A stretch of DNA of 64,000 nt from Oryzobacter faecalis (GTDB taxonomy: Bacteria; Actinomycetota; Actinomycetes; Actinomycetales; Dermatophilaceae), in assembly GCF_046764005.1 (NCBI RefSeq), contig NZ_JBKOFW010000004.1, positions 325,853 through 389,852 of the forward strand. The letters run 5' to 3'. This document shows positions 32,528 to 41,068 of the stretch, in pieces. Each line of letters begins with the position of its first letter. Within the stretch, counting starts at the first letter, position 1. The notes beneath the pieces were generated by a model. The model was not told the DNA's origin. It did no database searches and saw nothing but the letters and a program-made list of their open reading frames with translations. The position numbers and the translations under genes were made by a program.

Positions 32528-35326
32528 GTGAGCACGGCCGACCCGGCGCCGGCGCCGGCACTGACCGTCGTCGTCATCGTCCACGACGACGCCGCGCGCC
32601 TGCCGAACGCCGTGCGGTCGGTCCTGCGGCAGACGCTGCGCTCCCTCGAGGTCGTCATCGTCGACGACGCGAGCACCGACGGGACCGCCGAGGTCGCGGC
32701 CGCGCTCGTCGCCGAGGACCCCCGCGTCCGGGCCACGACGTTGCCCGTCAACAGCGGGGGCTGCGGGCGGCCGCGCAACGTCGGGATCGAGCTTTCCACC
32801 GCCCCCACGGTGATGTTCCTCGACAGCGACGACCGGCTCGAGCGGCACGCGTGCAAGAACCTCCTGGAGGCGCTCGAGGACACCGGCTCCGACTTCGCCG
32901 TGGGCGCGGTGCGACGCGAGTACGTCAGCACCGGCGGCTCCTCGTGGTGGTTCCGCGGGCTCTTCGACGAGCGGCGCGTCGTCCACGGCCTCGCCGACGA
33001 GCCGGGGTTCGTCGAGGACGTCCTCAGCGTCAACAAGCTCTACCGGCGCGAGTTCCTCGACCGCACCGGGCTGCGGTTCCCCGAGGACGTCCACTTCGAG
33101 GACCAGCTGTTCAGCATCCAGGCGTACACCGAGGCCCGGTCGTGGGCCGTCATCCCCGAGATGGTCTACGTCTGGAACGTCTACCAGAGCGCCGGGCGCC
33201 GCTCGATCACCCAGCGCCGGGGCGAGATCGCCAGCCTGCGCCACCGACTCGAGGTGCACCGCCGGATCGACGCCTACATCGCGGCTCGCGGCGACGCGGA
33301 CCTCCAGCGGCTCAAGGACCAGAAGTTCCTCCGCAACGACCTGCGGCTCTACCTGCGCGACGTCCTCCTCGACGACGGCGTCATCGAGCGGGTCCTCGAG
33401 GAGGCGGGCCCGTACCTGCGCTCCATCCCGGCGGACCGCTACGAGGACCTCACGATGTCGCTGCGCGTCGTCTACGGGATGGCGCTGCGCGGTGACGTCG
33501 TCGGCCTGCGCCAGGCGGTCCAGTGGAACCACCACCACGTGCTCGCCCTCGAGGTCGGTCGCCACGGCGACCGCGCGCGCGTCGCGGCACGCGGCAGCGA
33601 CACCGCCCCGGACCCGCGCTGGGCCGAGGACGCGCTCGAGAACACCCTCCTCGAGGTCGACCCGTGGGTCCTCGACGCCCCGCTGCCCTCGGTCAACCTC
33701 CTCCACGAGCTCACCGGCGTCCAGCAGCGCGGCATGCGCCTCGTCCTGCGGGGGCGCACCGTCGACCCCATGGGCAAGCTCGACGACGGCGACCACGCCC
33801 TCTCCCTGCGGCTGGTCCGCCAGGCGCCGCGCCCGACCGTCACGACCGACCTGCCGCTCACCGTCGTCGGCGCCGACGGTCATGAGCGGCGCTGGGAGGT
33901 CGAGGTCGGGCTGCCCGCGCTCGCGGCGGCCCAGGACGCGGTCTGGGTCGCCTACCTCCTCACCCGGGTGCGCGCCCGGACCGTGCGCCAGCCACTCCTG
34001 TGGGCCCTCCCGCCGCACGCCGTCGAGGCCGGGCTGCCGGTCTGGATGCGCGCCCTCGGGCGAGCGTTCGAGGTCGCCCCCACGGAGACCGGCCGCCCCC
34101 AGCTGAGGGTGCTGATGAGCCGCGGCCTGCGCGAGAAGGCCGGCCGCCGGGTCGAGACACGGGTCCTGCCCGCGCTGCGGCGCCGGACGAGGTCGCTGCG
34201 TCCCGGGTCGTCGAGCCGGTGGGGCCGGCGCGCGTACGCCCAGCTGCGGAGGCTGCCGATCCGCGACGACCTCGTCGTCTTCGAGGCGCACCTCGGCACG
34301 GTCTACGCCGACAGCCCCAAGTACGTCTACGAGGAGATGCGGCGCAGCCGGCCGGGGATGCGTGCCGTCTGGGTGCTGCCCGAGGGCCACGAGCCGCCGC
34401 ACCCGGACGTCGAGCTCGTCACGCGCGGCTCCACCGCCTACCTGAGGGCGCTCGCCACCGCCCGGTACTGGGTCGACAACCAGACCTTCCCCGGGTACGT
34501 GCGCAAGCGGCCGGGCCAGCGGTACCTCCAGACCTGGCACGGCATCCCCCTGAAGAAGATGGGCCGCGACGTCCCCGGGGGGAAGCCCGTGCCGCTGCAC
34601 CCCGACCGCGGCGTCGGCGCCTGGGACCTGCTCTGCGTGCCGAACCCGTACTTCGAGAAGGTGTTCGTCCCCGCGTTCGGCACCACCGCCGAGCTCGTGC
34701 GCTACGGCACCCCCCGCAACGACCCGCTCGTCGACGGCTCCCTCACCCGCGAGGACGCCCGCGCCGCGCTCGACGTCCCCCCGCACGCACGGGTCGTCGC
34801 CTACGTGCCGACCTTCCGCGAGAGCAGCCCGGGCGCCACGCGGCACGTCGAGCTGCCGGTCGACGTCGAGGAGCTCGTGGGCGGCCTCCCGCAGGACGTC
34901 GTCCTCCTCGTGCGGGCCCACTACCTCAACACCGTCGCGGTGCCCGGGCACCTGCGCTACCGCGTCCTCGACACCACCCCCGTCGAGGACGTCAACCTCG
35001 TCTACGCGGCGGCCGACGTCCTCGTCACCGACTACTCCTCGGTGATGTTCGACTACGCCCACCTGGACCGGCCGATGGTCTTCCACGTCCCCGACCTCGA
35101 CGAGTACCTCGCGGCGCGCGGCACCTACGTCGACCTGCCGGAGATCGCCCCCGGGCCGCTGACCGGGACGACGGCCGAGCTGGCCGCCGCCCTGCGGTCG
35201 GCTCTCGACGGCGAGGACGTGTTCGCCGACCGCCGGGCCGGCTTCCGGGAGCGGTGGTGCGGCCTCGAGGACGGCCGCGCGTCGGCGCGGGCCCTGGAGG
35301 CCCTTCTCGGAGAGGGGGAGCGGTGA
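32528..35326 (+). CDS. Fusion of glycosyltransferase family 2 and CDP-glycerol glycerophosphotransferase
   Basis: 932 residues from GTG, with GGAGGAG about 9 nt upstream and a TACCCT hexamer at 32485-32490. N-terminal GT-A domain (about 12-250): 'LTVVVIVHDDAARLPNAVRS', 'VVIVDDASTDGTAEVA' and 'VMFLDSDDRLERHA'. A middle region (about 330-560) of mixed alpha/beta has no family I recognise. The C-terminal TagF domain (about 570-932) has 'YLQTWHGIPLKKMG' with His671, 'YVPTFRES', 'LLVRAHYLN' and 'VTDYSSVMFDYAH' with Asp835. It resembles TarS/TarP-type two-module enzymes only in having a GT2 at the N-terminus. Probably adds sugar and glycerol- or other polyol-phosphate to one chain. It overlaps the next GT4 gene. 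Confidence 0.92.
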   Translation: MSTADPAPAPALTVVVIVHDDAARLPNAVRSVLRQTLRSLEVVIVDDASTDGTAEVAAALVAEDPRVRATTLPVNSGGCGRPRNVGIELSTAPTVMFLDSDDRLERHACKNLLEALEDTGSDFAVGAVRREYVSTGGSSWWFRGLFDERRVVHGLADEPGFVEDVLSVNKLYRREFLDRTGLRFPEDVHFEDQLFSIQAYTEARSWAVIPEMVYVWNVYQSAGRRSITQRRGEIASLRHRLEVHRRIDAYIAARGDADLQRLKDQKFLRNDLRLYLRDVLLDDGVIERVLEEAGPYLRSIPADRYEDLTMSLRVVYGMALRGDVVGLRQAVQWNHHHVLALEVGRHGDRARVAARGSDTAPDPRWAEDALENTLLEVDPWVLDAPLPSVNLLHELTGVQQRGMRLVLRGRTVDPMGKLDDGDHALSLRLVRQAPRPTVTTDLPLTVVGADGHERRWEVEVGLPALAAAQDAVWVAYLLTRVRARTVRQPLLWALPPHAVEAGLPVWMRALGRAFEVAPTETGRPQLRVLMSRGLREKAGRRVETRVLPALRRRTRSLRPGSSSRWGRRAYAQLRRLPIRDDLVVFEAHLGTVYADSPKYVYEEMRRSRPGMRAVWVLPEGHEPPHPDVELVTRGSTAYLRALATARYWVDNQTFPGYVRKRPGQRYLQTWHGIPLKKMGRDVPGGKPVPLHPDRGVGAWDLLCVPNPYFEKVFVPAFGTTAELVRYGTPRNDPLVDGSLTREDARAALDVPPHARVVAYVPTFRESSPGATRHVELPVDVEELVGGLPQDVVLLVRAHYLNTVAVPGHLRYRVLDTTPVEDVNLVYAAADVLVTDYSSVMFDYAHLDRPMVFHVPDLDEYLAARGTYVDLPEIAPGPLTGTTAELAAALRSALDGEDVFADRRAGFRERWCGLEDGRASARALEALLGEGER

Positions 35327-36483
35327 CGAGCCGGACGCGCGTCCTCGTGATGAGCAACCACGTCGACGGCATCGGTGGGGCCGAGAGCGTCACGCGCGGC
35401 CTCGCCGTCGGTCTTGCCGAGCGGGGACACGAGGTGTCGCTGCGCGGGGTCAGCCCGGTCGCCGACGACGACCGCGTCGACCTCGGGCCCCTCGCCGCCC
35501 TCGGGGTCTCCACGGGCTTCCTCACCGACGACCCGGACCCGGGCGGGCGCGCCGGCCGTCGCACCCGGGCCGCGTGGCGCCGGGACGCCCTCGACTCGCT
35601 GCGCCGCACCCTCGCCGACCACGAGGACGGCGTGCTCGTCTGCGCGCAGGTCTGGACGATGGAGCTCGTCGCCGAGCTGGGCCTCGACGCCGTCATGCGG
35701 CGCGGGACGCGCATCATCGGGCAGTACCACGCGTCCTTCGAGGCGGCCCGCGCCGGGCGCGACTACGGGCGCCTGTCACGGACCTACCGCAACCTCGACA
35801 AGTTCCTCCTCCTCACCCGGGCGGACGCCGAGGAGTTCCGACGGCTGAACTTCAACAACACCGGGTGGATGCCGAACGCCCTCCCGGCCGACCTCGACCG
35901 CGACCTCGACGGCGACGTCGCCTCCTCCGCCGGAGAGGGCGGGCGCGAGCGGCTCGTGTCGGTCATCGCCCGCTACGACGAGAACAAGCAGCTCGACCAC
36001 GTGCTGCGCGCCTGGGCGCAGGTGGCTCCCGCCCGGCCCGGCTGGCGCCTCGAGCTCTACGGGGAGGGACCCCTGCGCGGCTCCCTCGAGGCGCTCGTCG
36101 GTGAGCTCGGTCTCGAGGGGTCGGCGCGCCTCATGGGCGTCACCCACGACGTCCCCGCCGTCCTGCGCCGCTCGGCCGTCAGCGTCCTGAGCTCGCGCAC
36201 CGAGGGCCTGCCGCTCGTGCTCGCCGAGTCCCTCGCGTGCGGGGCCCCGGCCATCAGCTACGACTCCGCCCCCGGGGTCCGCGAGATCGTCACCGACGGC
36301 GTCGACGGTGTCGTCGTGCGCCGCGGCCACGTCGACGAGCTCGCGGGCGCCCTGGCCGGCCTCCTCGACGACGAGCCGCGCCGCCGCGCGATGGGCGAGG
36401 CCGGCCGGCGGTCGGCGCGGCGCTTCGCGCGGGCGACGGTCCTCGACCAGTGGGAGGACCTCCTCGCCCGGGTTCTGCGCTGA
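35323..36483 (+). CDS. Glycosyltransferase family 4
   Basis: 386 residues from a GTG that overlaps the preceding stop. Acceptor half: 'VLVMSNHVDGIGGAESVTRG' with the glycine loop. Donor half: 'LVSVIARYDENKQLDHVLRA' and 'SSRTEGLPLVLAESLACGAP', the EGxPxxxxE donor site. Resembles glycosyltransferases of teichoic-acid or capsule clusters (TagE-like 'poly(glycerol-phosphate) alpha-glucosyltransferases'), which would fit its overlap with the GT2-TagF fusion and proximity of tagD, but the sugar is unknown. Confidence 0.9.
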   Translation: MTSRTRVLVMSNHVDGIGGAESVTRGLAVGLAERGHEVSLRGVSPVADDDRVDLGPLAALGVSTGFLTDDPDPGGRAGRRTRAAWRRDALDSLRRTLADHEDGVLVCAQVWTMELVAELGLDAVMRRGTRIIGQYHASFEAARAGRDYGRLSRTYRNLDKFLLLTRADAEEFRRLNFNNTGWMPNALPADLDRDLDGDVASSAGEGGRERLVSVIARYDENKQLDHVLRAWAQVAPARPGWRLELYGEGPLRGSLEALVGELGLEGSARLMGVTHDVPAVLRRSAVSVLSSRTEGLPLVLAESLACGAPAISYDSAPGVREIVTDGVDGVVVRRGHVDELAGALAGLLDDEPRRRAMGEAGRRSARRFARATVLDQWEDLLARVLR

Positions 36484-36496
36484 GCCCCGCGCTGGC

Positions 36497-36502
36497 TAGG
36501 CT
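36497..36502 (+). promoter_or_regulatory. Leaderless -10, tagD
   Basis: TAGGCT, 8 nt before the ATG. Confidence 0.65.
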
Positions 36503-36510
36503 CCCGTGCC

Positions 36511-36915
36511 ATGAGCGAGCGCACCGTCATCACCTTCGGCACGTTCGACGTCTTCCACGTCGGGCACGTCCGCGTGCTCGAGCGGGCGGCAGCGCTCGGT
36601 GACCGCCTCGTCGTGGGGGTGTCGGCCGACGAGCTGAACATCTCGAAGAAGGGCCGCCCGCCGGTCTACAGCGAGGACGAGCGGATGGAGATCGTCAAGG
36701 CGATGCGCGTCGTCGACGCCGTCTTCCTCGAGGAGTCCCTCGAGCAGAAGAAGGACTACATCCTCGAGCACGGCGCCGACGTCCTCGTCATGGGCGACGA
36801 CTGGACCGGCAGGTTCGACTGGGTCGGCGACGTCTGCGAGGTCGTCTACCTCCCGCGCACCCCGTCGGTGTCGACGACCGGCCTCATCGAGCACATCGCC
36901 GGCCTCGGGTCGTGA
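36511..36915 (+). CDS. tagD: Glycerol-3-phosphate cytidylyltransferase
   Basis: 134 residues, the family length. Makes CDP-glycerol from CTP and sn-glycerol 3-phosphate. The nucleotidyltransferase motif HxGH is 'FHVGH' (His16, His19) in 'ITFGTFDVFHVGHVRVLERA'; 'VYSEDERMEIV' corresponds to the ER motif and 'GDDWTG' to the loop that binds the product. A TAGGCT hexamer lies 8 nt before the ATG, so it can be transcribed on its own, 27 bp after the GT4 gene. It supplies the donor for the three TagF-type proteins in the window. Confidence 0.95.
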   Translation: MSERTVITFGTFDVFHVGHVRVLERAAALGDRLVVGVSADELNISKKGRPPVYSEDERMEIVKAMRVVDAVFLEESLEQKKDYILEHGADVLVMGDDWTGRFDWVGDVCEVVYLPRTPSVSTTGLIEHIAGLGS

Positions 36916-38999
36916 CGGCCGCCGGCGGGGGCCGGGCCGGTGAGGTCCTGACCCGCGTCGGGCTCGGCGCCGGGCTCTGGCTCGTCCTCGTCTGCGCCGC
37001 CGGGTGGCCGCTCGCCGCGCTCGGCTGGTGGGCCCCGTGGGTGGCCTGGCCGCTGGGGGTCCTCCTGGCCGTGGCCGCCGGGTTCGCCGTGCGGTCGGTG
37101 CCGGGGGTGCGGGTGCCGGTGGCTGCCGCCGGCACGCTCGTCGCGCTCGCGCTCGGGTTCGCCGTCTACGCGGGAGCCACCCACTCCGAGCACGTCCTCG
37201 TGCGGCGCGACGCCGCGAGCAACCTCCAGGCGGCCGTGAGCCTCGCGACGACCCACGACCGGGTGGTCCCGGTCGACGTGTCCGTCATCGGGGGTCCGGG
37301 TCCGCTCGAGCGCGGCGACGTCTCGGTCGGCAGCGGTGCGTTCTACCAGGTGGGCCCGCCGGCCTCGCCGTCCGTGCAGCCGCAGTTCCTCCTCGCGCCC
37401 GCGGTCGTCTACGGCTACGGGTGGTGGGCCGGCGAGTCGGCCGTGGCCCAGGTGCTCCCGGCGGTCGCCATGGGGCTCGTCCTCGTCCTCCTCGGCCTGC
37501 TCGTGGCGTCGGCGACGGGGCCGTGGTGGGGCGTGGCGGCCGCCGGGCTGACCGGGCTGCTCTTCCCCGTGCTCAACGTGGCCCGCGGGACGTACTCGGA
37601 GCAGCTCGCCCTCGTGACCCTCGTCGGCGGGCTGCTCGCCCTCGTGCTCGCGCTGGCGCGTGACGGCTCCTCCGATGACGCACCGTCGACGCGGCGGCTG
37701 GCGCTGCTCTCGGGGGTCCTGCTGGGCGGCACCGGGTTCGCGCGGGTCGACGCGCTGCGCGAGGTGCTGCTCCTCGTGCCGTTCCTCGCCGTCGGGGCTG
37801 CCCTGGCCGGGCGCTGGGTGCGTCCGCTGCTCGCTGGCGTCGCGGCCTCGACCCTCGTCGCGTCCGCCGCGGCGGTGACGCTGTCGTACCGGTACCTCGG
37901 CGACATCGCCGCGAGCCTCGTCCCCCTCGTGGCGATGGCCGTGGCCGCCGCGGTGGTGTCCTCCGGCGGGCTGTGGCTCTGGCGCCGCACCGAGCGCCGC
38001 CCGGGGCACCGCGAGGGTGATCCGAGGACGGGGGCGCTCGCGCGGGTGCCCGACCTGGCGGCGGGCCTCGTGGTCGTCGTCGGCCTCGTCCTCGTCAGCC
38101 GGCCGCTGTGGATGACCGTGCGCCAGGACCCGAACGACCCCGGGGCGCGCTACGTCGCGGGGATGCAGCAACGGCAGGGCCTGCCGGTCGACGGCGGGCG
38201 CACCTACGCCGAGCACACCGTCGACTGGCTCTCCTGGTACGTCGGGTGGCCGGCGCTGGCCGTCGCCCTCCTCGCCCTCGCCCTCGCCCTCCGGTCCGGC
38301 CTGCGGCGGGTGGGGGAGGGGCGGCTGGAGCCGTGGCTGCCCGTGCTCGTCGTCGCGGCCGGCTCGACGGTTCTCACCCTGGTGCGCCCCGGCATCACCC
38401 CTGACCACCCGTGGGCCGACCGCCGCCTCCTCGTCGCCCTGCCGTTCGTCGTCGCCCTCGTCGTCGTCGCGGGGTGGTGGGTCGGCCGCCGGTTCCCTGG
38501 CTCCGGGCGCGCCTGGGGGTCGGGCCTCGTGGCAGGCCTGCTCGTCGTCGGCGTGGCGGTTCCGGCGGTCGTCGCCACCTGGCCGTTCCGGGGAGTGGGT
38601 GTCGAACGTGGTTCCCTCGCAGCGGTGTCCGACGTGTGTGCCCGGCTCGGGCCGGATGACGTCGTGCTGGGCATCGACAGCCGGGCGTCCTCCGAGTGGC
38701 CCCAGGTCGTGAGGGGCATGTGCGGCGTGCCGACCTTCCTCGCCACGACCCCGGTCCGTCGCGACCCCGCCCGGCTCCGGTCGGTGGTCGACGAGCTTGC
38801 GGCCGGCACGGCGTCCTCAGGCCACCGGCTGGTGCTGCTGGCGGCCGACGGCCCCGAGGCGCTCGAGGTCCTCGGGCTGGAGCCGACCCCGGTCGTCGAC
38901 ATCCGCTTCGCCGAGGAGGAGCACGCCCTCGACCGCCGGCCGGACCGGACCGACCGCGGCGGCATCCGCGTCTTCATCGCGTCCGCTCCGACCTCCTGA
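36912..38999 (+). CDS. Polytopic membrane protein, possible GT-C glycosyltransferase
   Basis: 695 residues from GTG overlapping tagD by GTGA. Hydrophobic segments start at once ('GLWLVLVCAAGWPLAALGWW') and total about 12-14, with a large loop after segments 3-4 that contains 'VRRDAASNLQAAVSLATTH', and a soluble C-terminal domain of about 130 residues. Topology fits GT-C enzymes that take sugars from polyprenyl phosphate, but I see no certain acidic catalytic motif. Its coupling to tagD suggests a role in decorating the same polymer. It converges on the HisN-like gene, and both stops lie in one hairpin. Confidence 0.72.
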   Translation: MTAAGGGRAGEVLTRVGLGAGLWLVLVCAAGWPLAALGWWAPWVAWPLGVLLAVAAGFAVRSVPGVRVPVAAAGTLVALALGFAVYAGATHSEHVLVRRDAASNLQAAVSLATTHDRVVPVDVSVIGGPGPLERGDVSVGSGAFYQVGPPASPSVQPQFLLAPAVVYGYGWWAGESAVAQVLPAVAMGLVLVLLGLLVASATGPWWGVAAAGLTGLLFPVLNVARGTYSEQLALVTLVGGLLALVLALARDGSSDDAPSTRRLALLSGVLLGGTGFARVDALREVLLLVPFLAVGAALAGRWVRPLLAGVAASTLVASAAAVTLSYRYLGDIAASLVPLVAMAVAAAVVSSGGLWLWRRTERRPGHREGDPRTGALARVPDLAAGLVVVVGLVLVSRPLWMTVRQDPNDPGARYVAGMQQRQGLPVDGGRTYAEHTVDWLSWYVGWPALAVALLALALALRSGLRRVGEGRLEPWLPVLVVAAGSTVLTLVRPGITPDHPWADRRLLVALPFVVALVVVAGWWVGRRFPGSGRAWGSGLVAGLLVVGVAVPAVVATWPFRGVGVERGSLAAVSDVCARLGPDDVVLGIDSRASSEWPQVVRGMCGVPTFLATTPVRRDPARLRSVVDELAAGTASSGHRLVLLAADGPEALEVLGLEPTPVVDIRFAEEEHALDRRPDRTDRGGIRVFIASAPTS

Positions 39000-39032
39000 C
39001 CCCGTCACGGGTGGGACGAACCCGGGGGTCAG
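38996..39032. terminator. Hairpin containing both stop codons of a convergent pair
   Basis: 'ctgacccc' (38996-39003) and 'ggggtcag' (39025-39032), with an inner 'cgggt/acccg' stem. Includes the stops of the 695-residue membrane protein and the HisN-like gene. Confidence 0.65.
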
Positions 39033-39826
39033 CGGCGGGTGAACGCGTCGCGGGCGCGCCGCTGCACGGCCGCCCAGGTGTGCTGGTCGGCCGCGGCGAT
39101 GACGCCAGGTCGCAGGGAGCGCGGGGTGTAGGGGGTGCCGTCGGGATGGCCGACCGCGCCACCGGCCTCGGTGACGAGGAGCGTCCCCGGGGCGTGGTCC
39201 CACGGGTTCGAGCGGCTGTAGACGATGTAGTCGGCCGCGCCCTCGACGAGCTTGGGGTAGTCGACGCCGCAGCAGACCCAGGACAGCCGCATCGGTGGGA
39301 GGTCGCCGAGGCCCTGGTCGCGCATCGCCCAGATCGACGTCACCCCCTGCGGCGCCCGGTCGCCGGGAACCGGTGTCGTGCAGACCTTCTCACCGTCGCG
39401 GTACGTGCCGGCGCCGCGCTCGGCCACCCAGGCGACCTCGTGCTCGGGCTGCCAGATCCACGCGCGGACGCTCTCGCCCGCGACCGTCTCGGCGACCATG
39501 ACCGCGTGGTCCGGTGAGCCGTTGACGAAGTTCTTCGTGCCGTCGACGGGGTCGACGGTGAAGGCGTGGTCGGCGGCCAGGTAGCGGTCCATGAGCGACG
39601 GGTCGGCGCTGTGGGCCTCCTCGCCGAGGACGACCGCCTCGGGGTAGGCGTCGAGGAGCCGGGCGGTGATGACGACCTCGGCCTCGCGGTCGGCGACGGT
39701 GACGAGGTCGCCGGGGTTCTTCTCCATGACCTCGCCGGCGGCCAGCGACCGGAAGCGAGGGGTGATGACCTCGGCGGCGACCTCGCGCAGGAGGTCCAGG
39801 ACGGCGTCGGTCGACAGGCCCGGCAT
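39029..39826 (-). CDS. Inositol monophosphatase/HisN-like phosphatase
   Basis: 265 residues from ATG 'MPGLSTDAVLDLLREV', with GGGAG 10 nt upstream. The IMPase metal-binding motifs are present: 'LGEEAH', 'DPVDGTKNF' and 'WDHAPGTLLVTEAGG', plus 'TVADREAE' near the start. Members hydrolyse inositol phosphate, histidinol phosphate or similar. The family in actinobacteria includes the histidinol phosphatase HisN, and the neighbourhood gives no help in choosing. The three-residue longer GTG start is less likely. Confidence 0.9.
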   Translation of the reverse strand: MPGLSTDAVLDLLREVAAEVITPRFRSLAAGEVMEKNPGDLVTVADREAEVVITARLLDAYPEAVVLGEEAHSADPSLMDRYLAADHAFTVDPVDGTKNFVNGSPDHAVMVAETVAGESVRAWIWQPEHEVAWVAERGAGTYRDGEKVCTTPVPGDRAPQGVTSIWAMRDQGLGDLPPMRLSWVCCGVDYPKLVEGAADYIVYSRSNPWDHAPGTLLVTEAGGAVGHPDGTPYTPRSLRPGVIAAADQHTWAAVQRRARDAFTRR

Positions 39827-39925
39827 GGGCACCACGCTCCCACACCCCCTCCCGGCCGCCGCCCCCGGGTGGCGGCGGCTGCGCGGCCCGGCGGCGCAGG
39901 CCCCCGCCGCCGCCCTCCCATCAGA

Positions 39926-39971
39926 GTCGTGTGCTCAGGTGGCTGCCGGGGCGACCACCTGGGCACACGAC
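39926..39971. repeat. Dispersed hairpin, family B, copy 1
   Basis: 17-bp arms with one T/G wobble: 'gtcgtgtgctcaggtgg' (39926-39942) and 'ccacctgggcacacgac' (39955-39971), loop 12 nt. It lies 16 bp after the hxlR stop and may terminate it. Two further copies lie at 41069 and 41130. Confidence 0.88.
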
Positions 39972-39987
39972 ACGGGGATGGGGTGGG

Positions 39988-40473
39988 TCAGGCGGGCTCG
40001 GCGAAGGGCCGCACGCCGGGGCCCGGGCGGCCCTGGACCTCGCGCGACCCCGCCAGCTCGTGCCCGGCAGCGCACCGGAGCCCGACCTCGACGGCGGCGC
40101 CGCAGTCGCGGTGCTCGAACTCGATCGGTGGTCCCTCGGGCCCGGCGAGGTACCGGTCGCCCCAGGCCGCGACCGCCACGAGGACCGGGTAGAGGTCGAA
40201 CCCCTTCTCGGTCAGCCGGTACTCGTGCCGCTCGCGCTGCCCGGCCTCGCGGTAGGGCACGCGCCGCAGGATGCCCTGCTCGACGAGGACCGCGAGCCGG
40301 TTGGTCAGCACCTGGCGCGGGATGCAGGTGTGCCGCCGCATGTCGTCGAAGCGGCGGATGCCGTTGAAGACCTCACGCAGGACGACGAAGGTCCAGCGCT
40401 CGCCGAGGACGTCCATCGCGCGCCCGATCGTGCAGTTGTCGGTGGAGAACGCGAGGGCAGGGGGGGCGGCCAT
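39988..40473 (-). CDS. HxlR-family winged-helix regulator
   Basis: 161 residues from ATG, 6 nt behind a TAGCAT hexamer. The HxlR core is residues 10-105: 'CTIGRAMDVLGERWTFVVLR', 'FDDMRRHTCIPRQVLTNRLA' (recognition helix) and 'EYRLTEKGFDLYPVLVAVAA'. One cysteine near the start (the CTI motif) is the position often used for redox or electrophile sensing. The extra C-terminal 50 residues carry two more cysteines ('RDCGAAVEVGLRCAAGHEL') and may bind metal. It is divergent from a thioesterase, its likely target, across a 55-bp promoter region. Confidence 0.92.
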   Translation of the reverse strand: MAAPPALAFSTDNCTIGRAMDVLGERWTFVVLREVFNGIRRFDDMRRHTCIPRQVLTNRLAVLVEQGILRRVPYREAGQRERHEYRLTEKGFDLYPVLVAVAAWGDRYLAGPEGPPIEFEHRDCGAAVEVGLRCAAGHELAGSREVQGRPGPGVRPFAEPA

Positions 40474-40479
40474 GCGGCC

Positions 40480-40485
40480 ATGCTA
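40480..40485 (-). promoter_or_regulatory. Leaderless -10 for hxlR
   Basis: TAGCAT on the minus strand, 6 nt before the ATG; TTGCTG 17 bp further up may be the -35. Confidence 0.5.
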
Positions 40486-40502
40486 GGTCTTGTTGACAGA
40501 CC
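40486..40502. promoter_or_regulatory. Putative operator between hxlR and the thioesterase gene
   Basis: Inverted repeat 'ggtct-N7-agacc' centred between the two divergent -10 hexamers; it overlaps the thioesterase -35 candidate TTGACA (40493-40498). Size and position suit an HxlR dimer. Not proven. Confidence 0.45.
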
Positions 40503-40516
40503 CAGCAAGGATGACG

Positions 40517-40522
40517 CATGCT
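40517..40522 (+). promoter_or_regulatory. Leaderless -10 for the thioesterase gene
   Basis: CATGCT, 6 nt before the ATG at 40529; TTGACA at 40493-40498 is 18 bp upstream. Confidence 0.45.
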
Positions 40523-40528
40523 CGGTCC

Positions 40529-41050
40529 ATGACGCAGACCCAGCCCGACCGCACCGAGTTCCGCACCGAGACGCGCACCCACTCGTGGATCACGCCCGGC
40601 CAGGGCGACCTCGGCCGCCTCCTCGCCCTCGACGGCCTCGGCCAGCTCGAGGCGATGGTCTCCGGCGAGCTGCCGCACCCGCCGATCCTCGACACCCTCG
40701 GCTTCACCGCGATGCGCCCAGAACGCGGGCGGGTCGTCGTCGAGATGCCGGCGGCCGAGTTCCACTACAACCCGCTCGGGGGCGTCCACGGCGGCGTGAT
40801 CTCGACCCTGCTCGACACCGCCACCGGCTGCGCCGTCCACTCCACGCTCGAGCGCGGCGAGGGCTACACCTCCCTCGACCTGTCGGTGAAGTTCCTCCGC
40901 CCCGTCACCGTCGAGTCGGGCCTGCTCACCTGCGAGGGCGTCGTCATCCAGCGCGGCCGCCGCACGGCGCTCGCCGAGGCGCGGCTCACCGACGAGTCCG
41001 GACGGCTCGTCGCGCACGCGACGAGCAGCTGCATGATCTTCGCCCCCTGA
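40529..41050 (+). CDS. PaaI-type hotdog-fold thioesterase
   Basis: 173 residues. The start 'MTQTQPDRTEF' is preferred over an ATG 18 nt upstream because it lies 6 nt behind a plausible -10. The hotdog motif is 'FHYNPLGGVHGGVISTLLDT' with the family Asn and HGG, then 'SLDLSVKFLRPV' on the central strand. Enzymes of this type hydrolyse acyl- or aryl-CoA thioesters. Divergent from the HxlR regulator, which suggests inducible expression. Confidence 0.9.
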   Translation: MTQTQPDRTEFRTETRTHSWITPGQGDLGRLLALDGLGQLEAMVSGELPHPPILDTLGFTAMRPERGRVVVEMPAAEFHYNPLGGVHGGVISTLLDTATGCAVHSTLERGEGYTSLDLSVKFLRPVTVESGLLTCEGVVIQRGRRTALAEARLTDESGRLVAHATSSCMIFAP

Positions 41051-41068
41051 CCCGCCGCCGGACCGCCT

